Positions 1-7,951 of a stretch of 37,718 nucleotides of DNA are shown in pieces (positions within the stretch are counted from its first letter, which is position 1; each line of letters begins with the position of its first letter). Under the pieces are notes generated by a model. It ran no database searches. It was not told where the DNA came from and was given only the letters and a program-made list of their open reading frames with translations. Where the stretch lies: assembly GCA_045579055.1 (NCBI GenBank), contig JAZNLK010000049.1:1-37718 (forward strand). The letters run 5' to 3'. The translations under genes were made by a program, and so were the position numbers. The DNA comes from SIG440 sp045579055 (lineage in GTDB: Bacteria > Bacillota > Clostridia > Monoglobales > Monoglobaceae).

Positions 1-8
1 AAATTGAT

Positions 9-473
9 ATGAATGGATGTGTGTGTATGAGGATGGGTTCCTTTGTCAGAAGAAACAAAGGCATTTTTTTTGTGCTTACCTTTTCTTCGGGGCTTTTGCT
101 TGTTATTATCGGTCTTTTCCGTGTGGACAGTGCCACAAACCGTATGGTTGTTGAGTATATTGAAAGCCTTGGCTGGGAGGTGGAGGATACTCCGGAGGAA
201 ATTACCCATATGACCTTCCCAAGGCAGTTTGATGCGGTTTATCGGGCATATAACACCGTGCAAAAGGAATCGGGATTTGATTTTGAACCGTTCAGGGGGA
301 AAAAGGTCACCCGATATTCTTATCGTGTGCTTAACCACGAAAAATCCCATGAGGTTTGTGTTTTTGCCAGTGTTTATGTCTGCGACAACTCCATTATCGG
401 CGGAGACGTGGCATCCTCTGACGGGAATGGGTTTATGCATTCCATAACCGATGTTTCGTATGTTCGGGAATAA
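9..473 (+). CDS. DUF4830-like membrane-anchored protein
   Basis: A 154-residue protein with a basic N-terminus (SFVRRNK) and one hydrophobic segment at about residues 19-37, followed by an extracytoplasmic domain. The pattern YIESLGWEV, then FDxVYxxYNxxQKESGFDxEPxRGKxVxRYxYRV, then IIGGDV and a GFMH near the end, agrees with my memory of the DUF4830 family found in Clostridia. No function is known to me. The start is uncertain: ATG codons at 9, 27 and 33 are all in frame, none has a convincing ribosome-binding site, and the upstream context is cut off by the window edge. The protein is probably a signal-anchored cell-envelope protein. The family name is from memory; the topology is seen directly. 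Confidence 0.6.
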   Translation: MNGCVCMRMGSFVRRNKGIFFVLTFSSGLLLVIIGLFRVDSATNRMVVEYIESLGWEVEDTPEEITHMTFPRQFDAVYRAYNTVQKESGFDFEPFRGKKVTRYSYRVLNHEKSHEVCVFASVYVCDNSIIGGDVASSDGNGFMHSITDVSYVRE

Positions 474-598
474 AGGTTTGCCGTGTTCAGCGTGGAGCAT
501 CTAAAAAAGGATTTATTCCTTCTTCTGTATTCTTTTTGGTGAATTTATTTGCTGCTTTTCAGTATACCACAAAAATTTTACTTTGACTATACTTTTTC

Positions 599-627
599 TT
601 GACTTTTTTGGGATAGGAGAGTAAAAT
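599..627 (+). promoter_or_regulatory. sigma-A promoter of metY
   Basis: TTGACT (599-604), a 17-bp spacer and TAAAAT (622-627). The predicted transcription start near 634 leaves no leader for an ATG at 636 and so supports the metY start at 666. No S-box or other riboswitch structure was seen between the promoter and the gene. Confidence 0.7.
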
Positions 628-665
628 AAGAATATATGTCAGACAAAAGCTGGGAGGAAAGACCA

Positions 666-1940
666 ATGAGAATTGAAACAAAATGTATTCAGTCGGGCTA
701 CACACCCGAAAACGGAGAACCACGTGTTCTCCCTATATATCAGAGTACCACATGGAAGTACAGCTCAACCGAGCAGATGGGAAAGCTTTTTGACCTTGAA
801 GAAAGCGGCTATTTTTACACACGTTTGGCAAACCCCACCAATGATGCTGTTGCGGCAAAGATAGCAGACCTTGAAGGCGGTGTTGCGGCAATGCTCACAT
901 CTTCCGGTCAGGCGGCTTGCTTCTATTCCATCTTTAACATCTGTAATGCAGGGGATCATTTTATATGCTCGTCATCGGTTTATGGCGGAACATTCAACCT
1001 TTTTGGGGTAACAATGAAGAAGCTTGGCATTGAAGTGACCTTTGTTGACCCTGATGCAGATGAAGAAACCCTCAATGGGGCTTTCAGGGAAAATACAAAG
1101 GCTGTTTTCGGCGAGACAATTGCGAATCCTGCACTTGTTGTTCTTGATATTGAAAAGTGGGCAAAGATTGCACACGCACATCAGGTTCCGCTGATTATTG
1201 ACAACACCTTTGCAACACCCATTAATTGCCGTCCCTTTGAATGGGGAGCAGACATTGTTGTTCATTCAACAACAAAGTATATGGACGGTCATGCAACTCA
1301 GGTTGGCGGTGCTGTTGTTGACAGCGGCAACTTCGACTGGACTGCAACCGACAAGTTCCCCGGACTCACAACCCCTGACGATTCCTATCACGGAATCACA
1401 TATACCGAGAAATTCGGCAAGGCGGCATACATCACAAAGCTCACAGCTCAGGTTATGCGTGACCTTGGCTCAATTCCTTCGCCTCACAATGCTTTCCTTC
1501 TGAATCTGGGTCTTGAAACCCTTCCTCTCAGAATGGAACGTCATTGCAGCAATGCACAGGCTGTTGCGGAATATCTCAGCAAGAACGACAAGATTTCATG
1601 GGTTAAGTATTGCGGTCTGCCCGGTGACAAGTATTATGACCTAGGTCAGAAGTACCTTCCCAATGGTTCCTGCGGCGTTATTTCCTTCGGTGTCAAGGGC
1701 GGAAGAGAAGCGGCTGTCAAGTTTATGGATAGTCTGAAGCTTGCGGCAATTGTTACACACGTTGCTGATGCAAGAACATCTGTTCTTCATCCTGCAAGTC
1801 ACACGCACCGTCAGCTTAATGATGCGGAGCTTGAAGCGGCAGGCGTAACACCTGACCTTATCAGATTCTCGGTGGGTATCGAGAACGTTGACGATATCAT
1901 TGAAGATATCCAGCAGGCACTTGATGCGGTTAATGCGTAA
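666..1940 (+). CDS. metY: O-acetylhomoserine sulfhydrylase (PLP-dependent)
   Basis: A 424-residue Cys/Met-metabolism PLP enzyme. It would join O-acetylhomoserine with sulfide (or methanethiol) to make homocysteine (or methionine) in the cytosol. The PLP lysine lies in HSTTKYMDGH at about K204, preceded by the IIDNTFATP strand. SSGQAA at about 79-84 and the substrate-loop segment YFYTRLANPT at about 49-58 are typical of the family. The C-terminal half holds the usual VTHVADARTSVLHPASHTHRQL segment, which marks MetY rather than cystathionine gamma-synthase. The start at 666 was chosen over an in-frame ATG at 636 because GGGAGG sits about 9 bases upstream and because family members begin close to this point. 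The gene is monocistronic and is followed by a bidirectional hairpin. Confidence 0.92.
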   Translation: MRIETKCIQSGYTPENGEPRVLPIYQSTTWKYSSTEQMGKLFDLEESGYFYTRLANPTNDAVAAKIADLEGGVAAMLTSSGQAACFYSIFNICNAGDHFICSSSVYGGTFNLFGVTMKKLGIEVTFVDPDADEETLNGAFRENTKAVFGETIANPALVVLDIEKWAKIAHAHQVPLIIDNTFATPINCRPFEWGADIVVHSTTKYMDGHATQVGGAVVDSGNFDWTATDKFPGLTTPDDSYHGITYTEKFGKAAYITKLTAQVMRDLGSIPSPHNAFLLNLGLETLPLRMERHCSNAQAVAEYLSKNDKISWVKYCGLPGDKYYDLGQKYLPNGSCGVISFGVKGGREAAVKFMDSLKLAAIVTHVADARTSVLHPASHTHRQLNDAELEAAGVTPDLIRFSVGIENVDDIIEDIQQALDAVNA

Positions 1941-1952
1941 AGATGAAAAAAT

Positions 1953-1987
1953 ACCGGCAGAGCTTTTGCTCTGCCGGTTGTTTGTTT
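1953..1987. terminator. Bidirectional terminator between metY and the acyl-CoA synthetase gene
   Basis: A perfect 11-bp stem, ACCGGCAGAGC (1953-1963) with GCTCTGCCGGT (1969-1979), has a 5-base loop. It is followed by T-rich sequence on the plus strand and preceded by an A tract that gives U-rich RNA on the minus strand. It lies between two convergent genes and can serve both. Confidence 0.85.
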
Positions 1988-4273
1988 TTAAAGCTTATTG
2001 CGGATGATTTTGCCGCTGGTTGTTTTGGGAAGTTCGTCACGGAATACCACAATTCTGGGGTATTTGTAAGGAGCGGTGTGTTCCTTTACATAGTTCTGAA
2101 TTTCTTTCTTCAGTTCTTCGCTGGGTGCGGTATCCTTGGTCAGAACGATGCTTGCCTTTACAACCTGACCACGAACATCGTCGGGTTCGGCTGAAACACC
2201 ACATTCCAGAACGTAGGGGAGTTCCATAATGACACTTTCAATTTCAAAGGGTCCGATTCGGTAGCCTGAGGACTTGATAACGTCATCAATACGGCTGACG
2301 TAGAAGTAGAAGCCGTCTTCGTCCTTGTATGCCACGTCCCCTGTGTGATAAAGTCCGTCGTGCCATACTTCGGCGGTCTTTTCTTCGTCACGGTAATAAC
2401 CCTTGAACAGTCCGCAGGGAACACGTTCAGAGGTGCGGATAACAATTTCGCCGTTTTCACCAACGCCAACGCTGTTGCCGTCGGGGTCAACAATATCCAC
2501 GTCATAAAGGGGAACGGGCTTGCCCATTGCACCGACTTTATATTCTCTGCCGAAAAGGTTACCGATGAGACAGGTGGTTTCGGTCTGACCAAAGCCTTCC
2601 ATAATCTTGAGACCGGTAAGTTTTTCAATTTGCTTGAACACTTCGGGGTTCAGAGCTTCGCCTGCTGTTGTTGCGTGCTGAACAGAGGACATATCGTATT
2701 TTGAAATATCTTCCTTCATAAGCATTCTGTACATTGTGGGTGGTGCACAGAAGGTTGTAATTTTGTACTTTTCAAACATAGGCAGAATGTCTGCCGCATC
2801 AAACTTGTCAAAGTCATAAACAAAGATTGCAGCTTCGCACAGCCACTGACCGTAAATCTTGCCCCATGCCGCCTTTGCCCAGCCGGTGTCTGAAATGGTC
2901 AGGTGCAAGCCGTTGGGGTCAACGCAGTGCCAGTAGTTTGCGGTGTGGAAGTGTCCCAGAGGATACTTGAAGCTGTGAAGTGCCATTTTGGGATTTCCGG
3001 TTGTTCCCGATGTGAAGTAAAGAAGCATATCGTCATCACCGCAGGGTGAATCAGCTTTTCTTTCGTATACGTCAGGGAATGTGGCATATTCTTCGTCAAA
3101 GTTTCTCCAGCCGGGCTTGTTGCCGCCAACCAGGATTTTTTCACGCAGGGTTGTGGCATTCTTTGCACCGGCTTCCGCACGGTCGGCAATGTCGTCATCC
3201 GCAGTACAGAGAATTGCGGAAACACCTGCCGCTTCATAACGATACTCATAGTCGTGCTCCTGAAGCAGGAAGCTTGCAGGAATTGAAACTGCACCGATTT
3301 TCTGGAGCGCAAGGGTAGCAATCCAGAACTGATAATGACGTTTCAGCACAAGCATAACCTTGTCGCCCTTTTTGATGCCGAGAGATTCAAAGTAGTTTGC
3401 ACATCTTGCCGATTCCTTCATAAAGTCGGTGAAGGTGAAACGTCTTTCCTCGTGGTTCTTTGAAACGTGGAGCATAGCCAACTTTTCGGGCTTGCGGCGT
3501 GCAATTTCGTCAATAACGTCAAAGGCAAAGTTGAATTTGTCTTCGTTTTTGAAGTCGATTGAAACCAGTGAGCCGTTTTCGTCCTCAACGGTGTCGATAA
3601 AGTCGTGATAAATTCGCTTGTATTCCTGATGGGGCTTGTAATTGGACTTCACAACGGCTTTTTCTGCCTTTTCAATGTCTGTACCCTTTAGAACGATTGC
3701 GTAGAACACAGCGTCCTCGCCTTCAACGGCAATCATACCATGGGGAGTTGAACTGTCGTAGTAGATTGTGTCGCCTGCGTGCAGAACCTCTGTGTGTGAG
3801 CCAATCTGGATTTTGAGAGCACCTTTCAGGACGATATCAAGCTCCTGTCCTGTGTGTGTGGTCAGGTCAATATCCCTTTGTTCCGCTTCGGGGTCATAGG
3901 CACATTCAACATAAAGAGGCTCCGAAACTCTGCCTTTGAAAGCGGAGGCAAGGTTGTAATATACCATACCGTGAGCTTCTTCGATTTTTCTGCCCTCTCC
4001 CTTTCGTGTTACAACGTGTGATTTCAGTGTGGAGCTGACACCTTCGATGATATCTGTTACGCCAACCTTGAAGGCAAGGGCACAACGGTAGATAAACGCA
4101 AAGCTCAGGTCGTGTGTGCCTGCTTCGCAAGCGGCATATTCCTCGCGGGAAACCCCTGTGAGCTTTGCCATTGTTTCTTTTGAAATTCCGCTTATGTGGC
4201 GGAGTTCCTTGATTCTTGCCGCAACTTCACTTATTTTGAAGTCAAGACCGGTCATTGTTTCTTCGTTATTCAT
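1988..4273 (-). CDS. HTH-cupin-acyl-CoA synthetase (AMP-forming) fusion
   Basis: A 761-residue protein with three parts. Residues about 14-75 are an XRE-type helix-turn-helix (ISKETMAKLTGVSREEYAACEAG). Residues about 115-195 are a cupin (HTGQELDIVLKGALKI, HAGDTIYYDSSTPHG). From about 225 to the end is an ANL-family adenylating enzyme. The adenylation motifs are intact: TSGTTGNPK at 421-429 (phosphate loop), GFGQTET (A5), YHTGDVAYKDEDGFYFY (A7/A8 region) and the catalytic lysine in KTTSGKI near 755. The reaction expected is carboxylic acid + CoA + ATP to acyl-CoA + AMP + PPi. The acid is unknown; the sequence resembles acetyl- and medium-chain acyl-CoA synthetases. The HTH-cupin half resembles stand-alone small-molecule-responsive repressors, so the protein could also bind DNA. 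ATG at 4273 has AAGGAGG at 4280-4286. A T-box leader lies directly upstream. The C-terminus ends unusually close to the A10 motif. Confidence 0.88.
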   Translation of the reverse strand: MNNEETMTGLDFKISEVAARIKELRHISGISKETMAKLTGVSREEYAACEAGTHDLSFAFIYRCALAFKVGVTDIIEGVSSTLKSHVVTRKGEGRKIEEAHGMVYYNLASAFKGRVSEPLYVECAYDPEAEQRDIDLTTHTGQELDIVLKGALKIQIGSHTEVLHAGDTIYYDSSTPHGMIAVEGEDAVFYAIVLKGTDIEKAEKAVVKSNYKPHQEYKRIYHDFIDTVEDENGSLVSIDFKNEDKFNFAFDVIDEIARRKPEKLAMLHVSKNHEERRFTFTDFMKESARCANYFESLGIKKGDKVMLVLKRHYQFWIATLALQKIGAVSIPASFLLQEHDYEYRYEAAGVSAILCTADDDIADRAEAGAKNATTLREKILVGGNKPGWRNFDEEYATFPDVYERKADSPCGDDDMLLYFTSGTTGNPKMALHSFKYPLGHFHTANYWHCVDPNGLHLTISDTGWAKAAWGKIYGQWLCEAAIFVYDFDKFDAADILPMFEKYKITTFCAPPTMYRMLMKEDISKYDMSSVQHATTAGEALNPEVFKQIEKLTGLKIMEGFGQTETTCLIGNLFGREYKVGAMGKPVPLYDVDIVDPDGNSVGVGENGEIVIRTSERVPCGLFKGYYRDEEKTAEVWHDGLYHTGDVAYKDEDGFYFYVSRIDDVIKSSGYRIGPFEIESVIMELPYVLECGVSAEPDDVRGQVVKASIVLTKDTAPSEELKKEIQNYVKEHTAPYKYPRIVVFRDELPKTTSGKIIRNKL

Positions 4274-4300
4274 ATTTTTCCTCCTTAGAATTCCTTTGAG

Positions 4301-4590
4301 AAAAGAAAAATCGCCTCAAAGGATGTTTCTTTGAGACGAGTATATTACCCGCGGTACCACTCAAATTGCATTATCCTATGGATAACACCACTTCAGGTCC
4401 TGAAAATGAGACCCTATGCACTAACGTAGCAGACACGGAAAGGTTCTACTTGCCAAAGTGGCTTTCTTCCTTCCTGCTCAGGAGCTACAGCAACCGAATT
4501 TGGTTTTTGCGGCTTTCACCAACCGCCGCTTCTCTCTAAAACCTACCCTCGGAGCACTCTCCTTCAACGCATTTTCTATTCAATTACACT
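4301..4590 (-). promoter_or_regulatory. T-box riboswitch leader
   Basis: Read on the minus strand, the roughly 290-base leader has the T-box hallmarks. A Stem I arm contains AGAGAG (4532-4537) and GGTTGGTG (4517-4524), followed by a CTCCTGAGC segment near 4476-4484. The T-box sequence TGGTACCGCGGG (4348-4359) lies just before a terminator hairpin. By spacing to TGAGC, as in the B. subtilis glyQS leader, the specifier triplet is most likely GUA (Val; plus-strand 4486-4488). A one-base shift would give UGU (Cys), so the amino acid is not settled. The leader should let the downstream acyl-CoA synthetase gene be transcribed only when the matching tRNA is uncharged. T-boxes normally sit before tRNA synthetase, amino-acid synthesis or transport genes. 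Confidence 0.9.
4303..4338 (-). terminator. Regulated terminator of the T-box leader
   Basis: A ten-pair stem on the minus strand, CGTCTCAAAG (4338-4329) with CTTTGAGGCG (4321-4312), has a 7-base loop and is followed by ATTTTTCTT. The T-box sequence upstream would form the competing antiterminator. Confidence 0.85.
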
Positions 4591-4591
4591 A

Positions 4592-4620
4592 AAGATAACA
4601 CAAAATTTGCGTTTTGTCAA
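4592..4620 (-). promoter_or_regulatory. sigma-A promoter of the T-box transcript
   Basis: On the minus strand, TTGACA (4620-4615), a 17-bp spacer and TATCTT (4597-4592). The transcription start near 4585 places the T-box Stem I at the very 5' end of the RNA. Confidence 0.75.
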
Positions 4621-4794
4621 GTGCAGGTGTCAAATTCTGTGGTTTAATTATATTATAATTTTCCTTTGTGATTTCAAAAAATGCTGATTGTTTACAAAAT
4701 GTTCAAATTCTCGGTGGGTTTTGTGAACGGCGATATTATTAAATGCTGTGGTTTAAACAGTTTCTTTCGCCTATATATTGGGGAAAATGGGTTT

Positions 4795-4811
4795 TGTAAC
4801 ACAATTGTAAC
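4795..4811 (+). promoter_or_regulatory. WalR (YycF)-type box upstream of the NlpC/P60 gene
   Basis: TGTAAC, 5 bases, TGTAAC: an exact match to the published WalR consensus of two TGTWAH hexamers 5 bp apart. It sits 27 bp upstream of the -35 element of a wall-hydrolase gene, the classic WalR target class. The match is seen directly; WalR binding is inferred. Confidence 0.6.
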
Positions 4812-4838
4812 AATTCTGAAATCTTATTGTTAAAAAAC

Positions 4839-4867
4839 TTGACAAAAGGGGTTTTTTGTAGTATACT
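4839..4867 (+). promoter_or_regulatory. sigma-A promoter of the NlpC/P60 gene
   Basis: TTGACA (4839-4844), a 17-bp spacer and TATACT (4862-4867): near-perfect. It gives a 5' untranslated region of about 95 bases, which contains the small palindrome CCTATTAATAGG. The stretch 4621-4790 upstream is AT-rich and shows no gene. Confidence 0.8.
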
Positions 4868-4969
4868 GTACACGTACGAAATTTTCCTATTAATAGGAGA
4901 ATGTTGTTAAGACCATAGTGAAAGGAGAGACGAAACGGAATAACGGTACATTTTTTGGAGGTATAAATT

Positions 4970-5851
4970 TTGAAAGGATTAAAAAGAATTTTCGCGAGTA
5001 CACTCGCATTGGTTATAAGTTTATCGACGTTTTCTATGACAGCAAGTGCCGCTGAGACTTACGGAACGGTTACTGCTTCATCACTTAATCTCAGAGCGGC
5101 GGCTTCAACAGGCTCTGCAGTTCTGACACAGATTCCCAACGGACAGGTTGTTGTTATTTCAGAATCCGCTTCCGGATGGGGCAAGGTTACATACAATGGC
5201 ACAACCGGTTATGCATCACTTGATTACATTGCTGTTGGTCAGGGTGCTCCCACCGGACAAGCTGTTGTGAAACTCTCAAGCGCAACTCTGAATCTCAGAG
5301 CAGAAGCATCAACAGCATCTGCTGTTCTTGCTCAGATTCCAAACGGTCAGGTTCTCAACGTTACCGAAAACTCAAACGGTTGGGCAAAGGTGACATTCAA
5401 CGGTGTTACAGGCTATGTTTCAACCGATTATATTTACTTTGGTTCACCTGAACTTCCCAGCAGAAGCGATGCGGTTTCTTCAAAGGGACAAGCTGTTGTT
5501 GAACTGGCAAAGCAGCATTTGGGCAAAGCTTACGTTTATGGTGCAACGGGCCCCAACAATTTTGATTGCAGCGGTCTTGTGTACTATGTTTACAGGTCAA
5601 TGGGTGTTACACTCAACCGTGTGGCAGATGACCAGATGAAAAACGGAACATATGTTTCAAAGGAAAATCTTCAGCCCGGCGATATTGTTGGATTTGCAAA
5701 CAGCAGCGGTTATGTTAACCATGTTGGTATCTACGCAGGTAACGGTATGATGATTCATTCACCTCAGACAGGTGACGTTGTTAAGTTTGAAAGCATTGTT
5801 ACAGGAAATTATGCAAACCGTCTTGTTGGCGGAAGACGTATTTTCCAGTAA
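4970..5851 (+). CDS. Secreted NlpC/P60 wall endopeptidase with two SH3 domains
   Basis: A 293-residue exported peptidoglycan hydrolase. A signal peptide (KGLKR, a hydrophobic core, then ASA) ends near residue 28. Two bacterial SH3 domains follow at about 31-90 and 97-156, each with SLNLRAAAS/TLNLRAEAS, IPNGQV and a GWxKVxxNGxTGY segment. The C-terminal NlpC/P60 domain (about 172-290) has catalytic Cys200 in NFDCSGLVYYVY, His251 in VNHVGIYAG and a third polar residue, His263, in MMIHSP. It should cleave gamma-D-Glu-diamino-acid bonds in stem peptides. The start is TTG at 4970, supported by GGAGGT about 8 bases upstream. It has its own strong promoter, a WalR-type box and a terminator, so it is monocistronic and probably tied to wall-growth control. 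Confidence 0.92.
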   Translation: MKGLKRIFASTLALVISLSTFSMTASAAETYGTVTASSLNLRAAASTGSAVLTQIPNGQVVVISESASGWGKVTYNGTTGYASLDYIAVGQGAPTGQAVVKLSSATLNLRAEASTASAVLAQIPNGQVLNVTENSNGWAKVTFNGVTGYVSTDYIYFGSPELPSRSDAVSSKGQAVVELAKQHLGKAYVYGATGPNNFDCSGLVYYVYRSMGVTLNRVADDQMKNGTYVSKENLQPGDIVGFANSSGYVNHVGIYAGNGMMIHSPQTGDVVKFESIVTGNYANRLVGGRRIFQ

Positions 5852-5866
5852 AAAAACAAATACAGA

Positions 5867-5890
5867 GGGTTGTGTTTCACAGCCCTTTTT
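5867..5890 (+). terminator. Terminator after the NlpC/P60 gene
   Basis: GGGTTGTG (5867-5874), loop TTT, CACAGCCC (5878-5885), then five T. It lies only 24 bases before the next ATG, so the downstream genes rely on read-through or an unseen promoter. Confidence 0.75.
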
Positions 5891-5913
5891 GTTTTATCAG
5901 AGGAGGAATGTAA

Positions 5914-6819
5914 ATGTACAGACCGATAAAAAGATTCAAAAGCAGAATAATATTTCTGATTATTGCAATTATTGCCGCAGCTTCGTCTTTTTTTGCCGTA
6001 AAGACAATTCGTGACGAAAAACCTTCCACTTCGCCTTCGGGAAAGCTTGAGGCGGTTTTTGTTGATGTTGATCAAGGGGATGCGTTTTTTATGCAGGCAC
6101 CCAACGGTGAGACTATTCTGGTGGATGGCGGTGAGTTTGATATGTATGAAAGTCATTTGCTTCCGTTCCTGGAATCCAGAGATATAGACAAGGTTGACAC
6201 GGCGGTTGTGACACATTATCACAGCGACCATATGGGCGGCATCCGTGAGCTGGTCAGCGACGGAAAGGTTGAAAACCTTGTTCTGCCCGATTATCCCGAT
6301 ACCGATAATTCAAGGAAGGATATTGAAAAACAGGCAAAACGCACGAATACCACGGTCACTTATGTTTCAATGGGTGACAGGATTGATTCGGGGTATGAGG
6401 AATTGCTAATTGATGTTCTGCACCCGGAAAAGGGCGGTTTGGAAGGAAATAACTTTCACAACAACAGCTCGCTTGTGCTCAGGGTTGTTTTCGGGAGGAC
6501 GTCATTCCTGATTACCGGGGATATTGAAACCCGTGCCGAGAAGGCTTTGCTGAAAAATGATTTTGATATTGAATGTGATGTGCTGAAGGTTCCGCACCAC
6601 GGTTCCTCATCTTCCTCATCGGATGATTTTATTGAAGCCACAGACCCCACTTATGCAATTATTTCCGCAGGAAAAGACAATTCGTACGGACATCCTCACA
6701 ATGAGGTTATGGATTCGTTGCGGGACGAGGATATAATGATATACCGCACCGATGAGGACGGTCATATCACCTTTGAAGTGGGCGCTGAAAGAATAGAAAA
6801 TATAAGTTTTTCAAAATAA
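5914..6819 (+). CDS. ComEC/Rec2-like metallo-beta-lactamase-fold hydrolase, membrane-anchored
   Basis: A 301-residue protein with an N-terminal transmembrane or signal-anchor segment (about 11-30) and an extracytoplasmic metallo-beta-lactamase domain from about 45. Metal-binding motif THYHSDHMGG at 100-109 (HxHxDH), ITGDIE, VPHHGSSSSS and the final ISAGKDNSYGHPHNEV agree with the family of detached ComEC C-terminal domains. The family is presumed to be phosphodiesterase/nuclease-like, and stand-alone Clostridia copies have no established role that I know. ATG at 5914 follows AGAGGAGG. The next gene, holA, begins 13 bases after its stop, so the two are co-transcribed. The gene resembles the hydrolase part of comEC but lacks the channel domain. 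Confidence 0.85.
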   Translation: MYRPIKRFKSRIIFLIIAIIAAASSFFAVKTIRDEKPSTSPSGKLEAVFVDVDQGDAFFMQAPNGETILVDGGEFDMYESHLLPFLESRDIDKVDTAVVTHYHSDHMGGIRELVSDGKVENLVLPDYPDTDNSRKDIEKQAKRTNTTVTYVSMGDRIDSGYEELLIDVLHPEKGGLEGNNFHNNSSLVLRVVFGRTSFLITGDIETRAEKALLKNDFDIECDVLKVPHHGSSSSSSDDFIEATDPTYAIISAGKDNSYGHPHNEVMDSLRDEDIMIYRTDEDGHITFEVGAERIENISFSK

Positions 6820-6832
6820 CAAGGAGAGAAAA

Positions 6833-7858
6833 ATGGAACCAAAAGACCTGGATAAGCAGATTTCATCGGGAAAAATCGGAAGCCTGTATTTTTTCTACGG
6901 TGAGGAACAGTTTCTTCTTGAAAACAAGGTGAAAGCAATTAAATTACGGATTATCGAGAGTGATTTTGAAGAATTTAACTTTATAAAACTGGACGGAAAA
7001 AAGGTTACGGCTGATGATATTGAATCGGCATTGCTTTCGGTTCCCGTTATGTCCGATAAAAAAATGGTGGTTGTTTCAAACTGCGGAATTTTCGGAAATG
7101 CAAAGCTCAAGGAGTTCTCCAAGGTATGCGATTCTCTTGGAGATATTCCTGAATACCTTACTGTTATTTTTACCGAGAAGGAATTTGACAAGAAAAAGGA
7201 AAAGAACCTTGAGGTGTTCAAAAAACACGGCGAAATAGTGAAATTTGACCCGCTTTCGCCCAAACAGCTTGAGCTCTGGCTTGAAAAGATGTTTGAGGAA
7301 AAGGGAAAGTCGGTTCTGGCAAGTGACCTTTCAAGAATGGTTGTTCTTTGTGGTCAGTCTATGGCGAGTATCTATAATGAATATCAGAAGCTGCTGAACT
7401 TTGTGGGCGAGCGTGAGCGGATTTCCGCATCGGACATTGAGGCGGTGGTTTCCAAGTCGACGGATGCCAGAATTTTTGACATTGTTGACAACATTGCCGA
7501 AGGCAGAACGAAAAAGGTTTTTGAGGAAATCAACGTTCTTCATGAGGCAGGCGAGAAGGTGGCAGGGGTCAGTGCCTCAACGGTTATGTCCCTTCTGGTC
7601 ACCAGAATCGGAGAGCTTTTGATGATTCGTCAGCTTTCGGGCGACAAGGTTTCGCCTGATAAAATTGCTGAGTATTTTGAACCGAGAAAGCATCCGTATG
7701 TTCTGAAAAAGCTCACGGAGCAAAGCCGGCACTTTTCGGTGACTTATCTTCGGGAAATGACACAAAAGGGTTTGGAATACATCGCAATGGTGCGTGCCGG
7801 ACTTATGGATGAGTGGATTGCCGTTGAAATGTATGTGGCAGAACTGGTGAAAAAATAG
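6833..7858 (+). CDS. holA: DNA polymerase III delta subunit (clamp loader)
   Basis: A 341-residue protein, the usual length for the family. The N-terminal LYFFYGEEQFLLENKV segment matches the family start. It is followed by an AAA+-like fold without a functional ATP site, a middle domain (LSRMVVLCGQSMASIYNEYQKLLNF) and a helical C-terminal collar domain with RKHPYVLKKLTEQSRHF. The delta subunit opens the beta sliding clamp during loading at replication forks. The start has AAGGAGAG a few bases upstream. It is the second gene of an operon behind the ComEC-like hydrolase. Confidence 0.9.
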   Translation: MEPKDLDKQISSGKIGSLYFFYGEEQFLLENKVKAIKLRIIESDFEEFNFIKLDGKKVTADDIESALLSVPVMSDKKMVVVSNCGIFGNAKLKEFSKVCDSLGDIPEYLTVIFTEKEFDKKKEKNLEVFKKHGEIVKFDPLSPKQLELWLEKMFEEKGKSVLASDLSRMVVLCGQSMASIYNEYQKLLNFVGERERISASDIEAVVSKSTDARIFDIVDNIAEGRTKKVFEEINVLHEAGEKVAGVSASTVMSLLVTRIGELLMIRQLSGDKVSPDKIAEYFEPRKHPYVLKKLTEQSRHFSVTYLREMTQKGLEYIAMVRAGLMDEWIAVEMYVAELVKK

Positions 7859-7880
7859 ACCGATGCCAAAAAGAAAAAAC

Positions 7881-7940
7881 AGGGTATGCAAAAGTCCTCA
7901 CGGGATGCGAACAAATGTCGCCGTGGATTTGACATACCCT
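7881..7940. repeat. Long imperfect hairpin between holA and the sod gene
   Basis: Outer arms AGGGTATG (7881-7888) and CATACCCT (7933-7940) enclose further pairing with bulges, including CAAA with TTTG and ACGG with CCGT, leaving a central loop of about 17 bases. It sits between convergent genes. No T tract follows on either strand, so it is not a standard terminator; it may be a small REP-like element. Confidence 0.5.
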
Positions 7941-7951
7941 TTGGGTTATAA

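Noticed and set aside
636..665. Ten-codon N-terminal extension of metY
   Set aside because: The promoter's predicted transcription start is at about 634 and the ribosome-binding site fits the ATG at 666.
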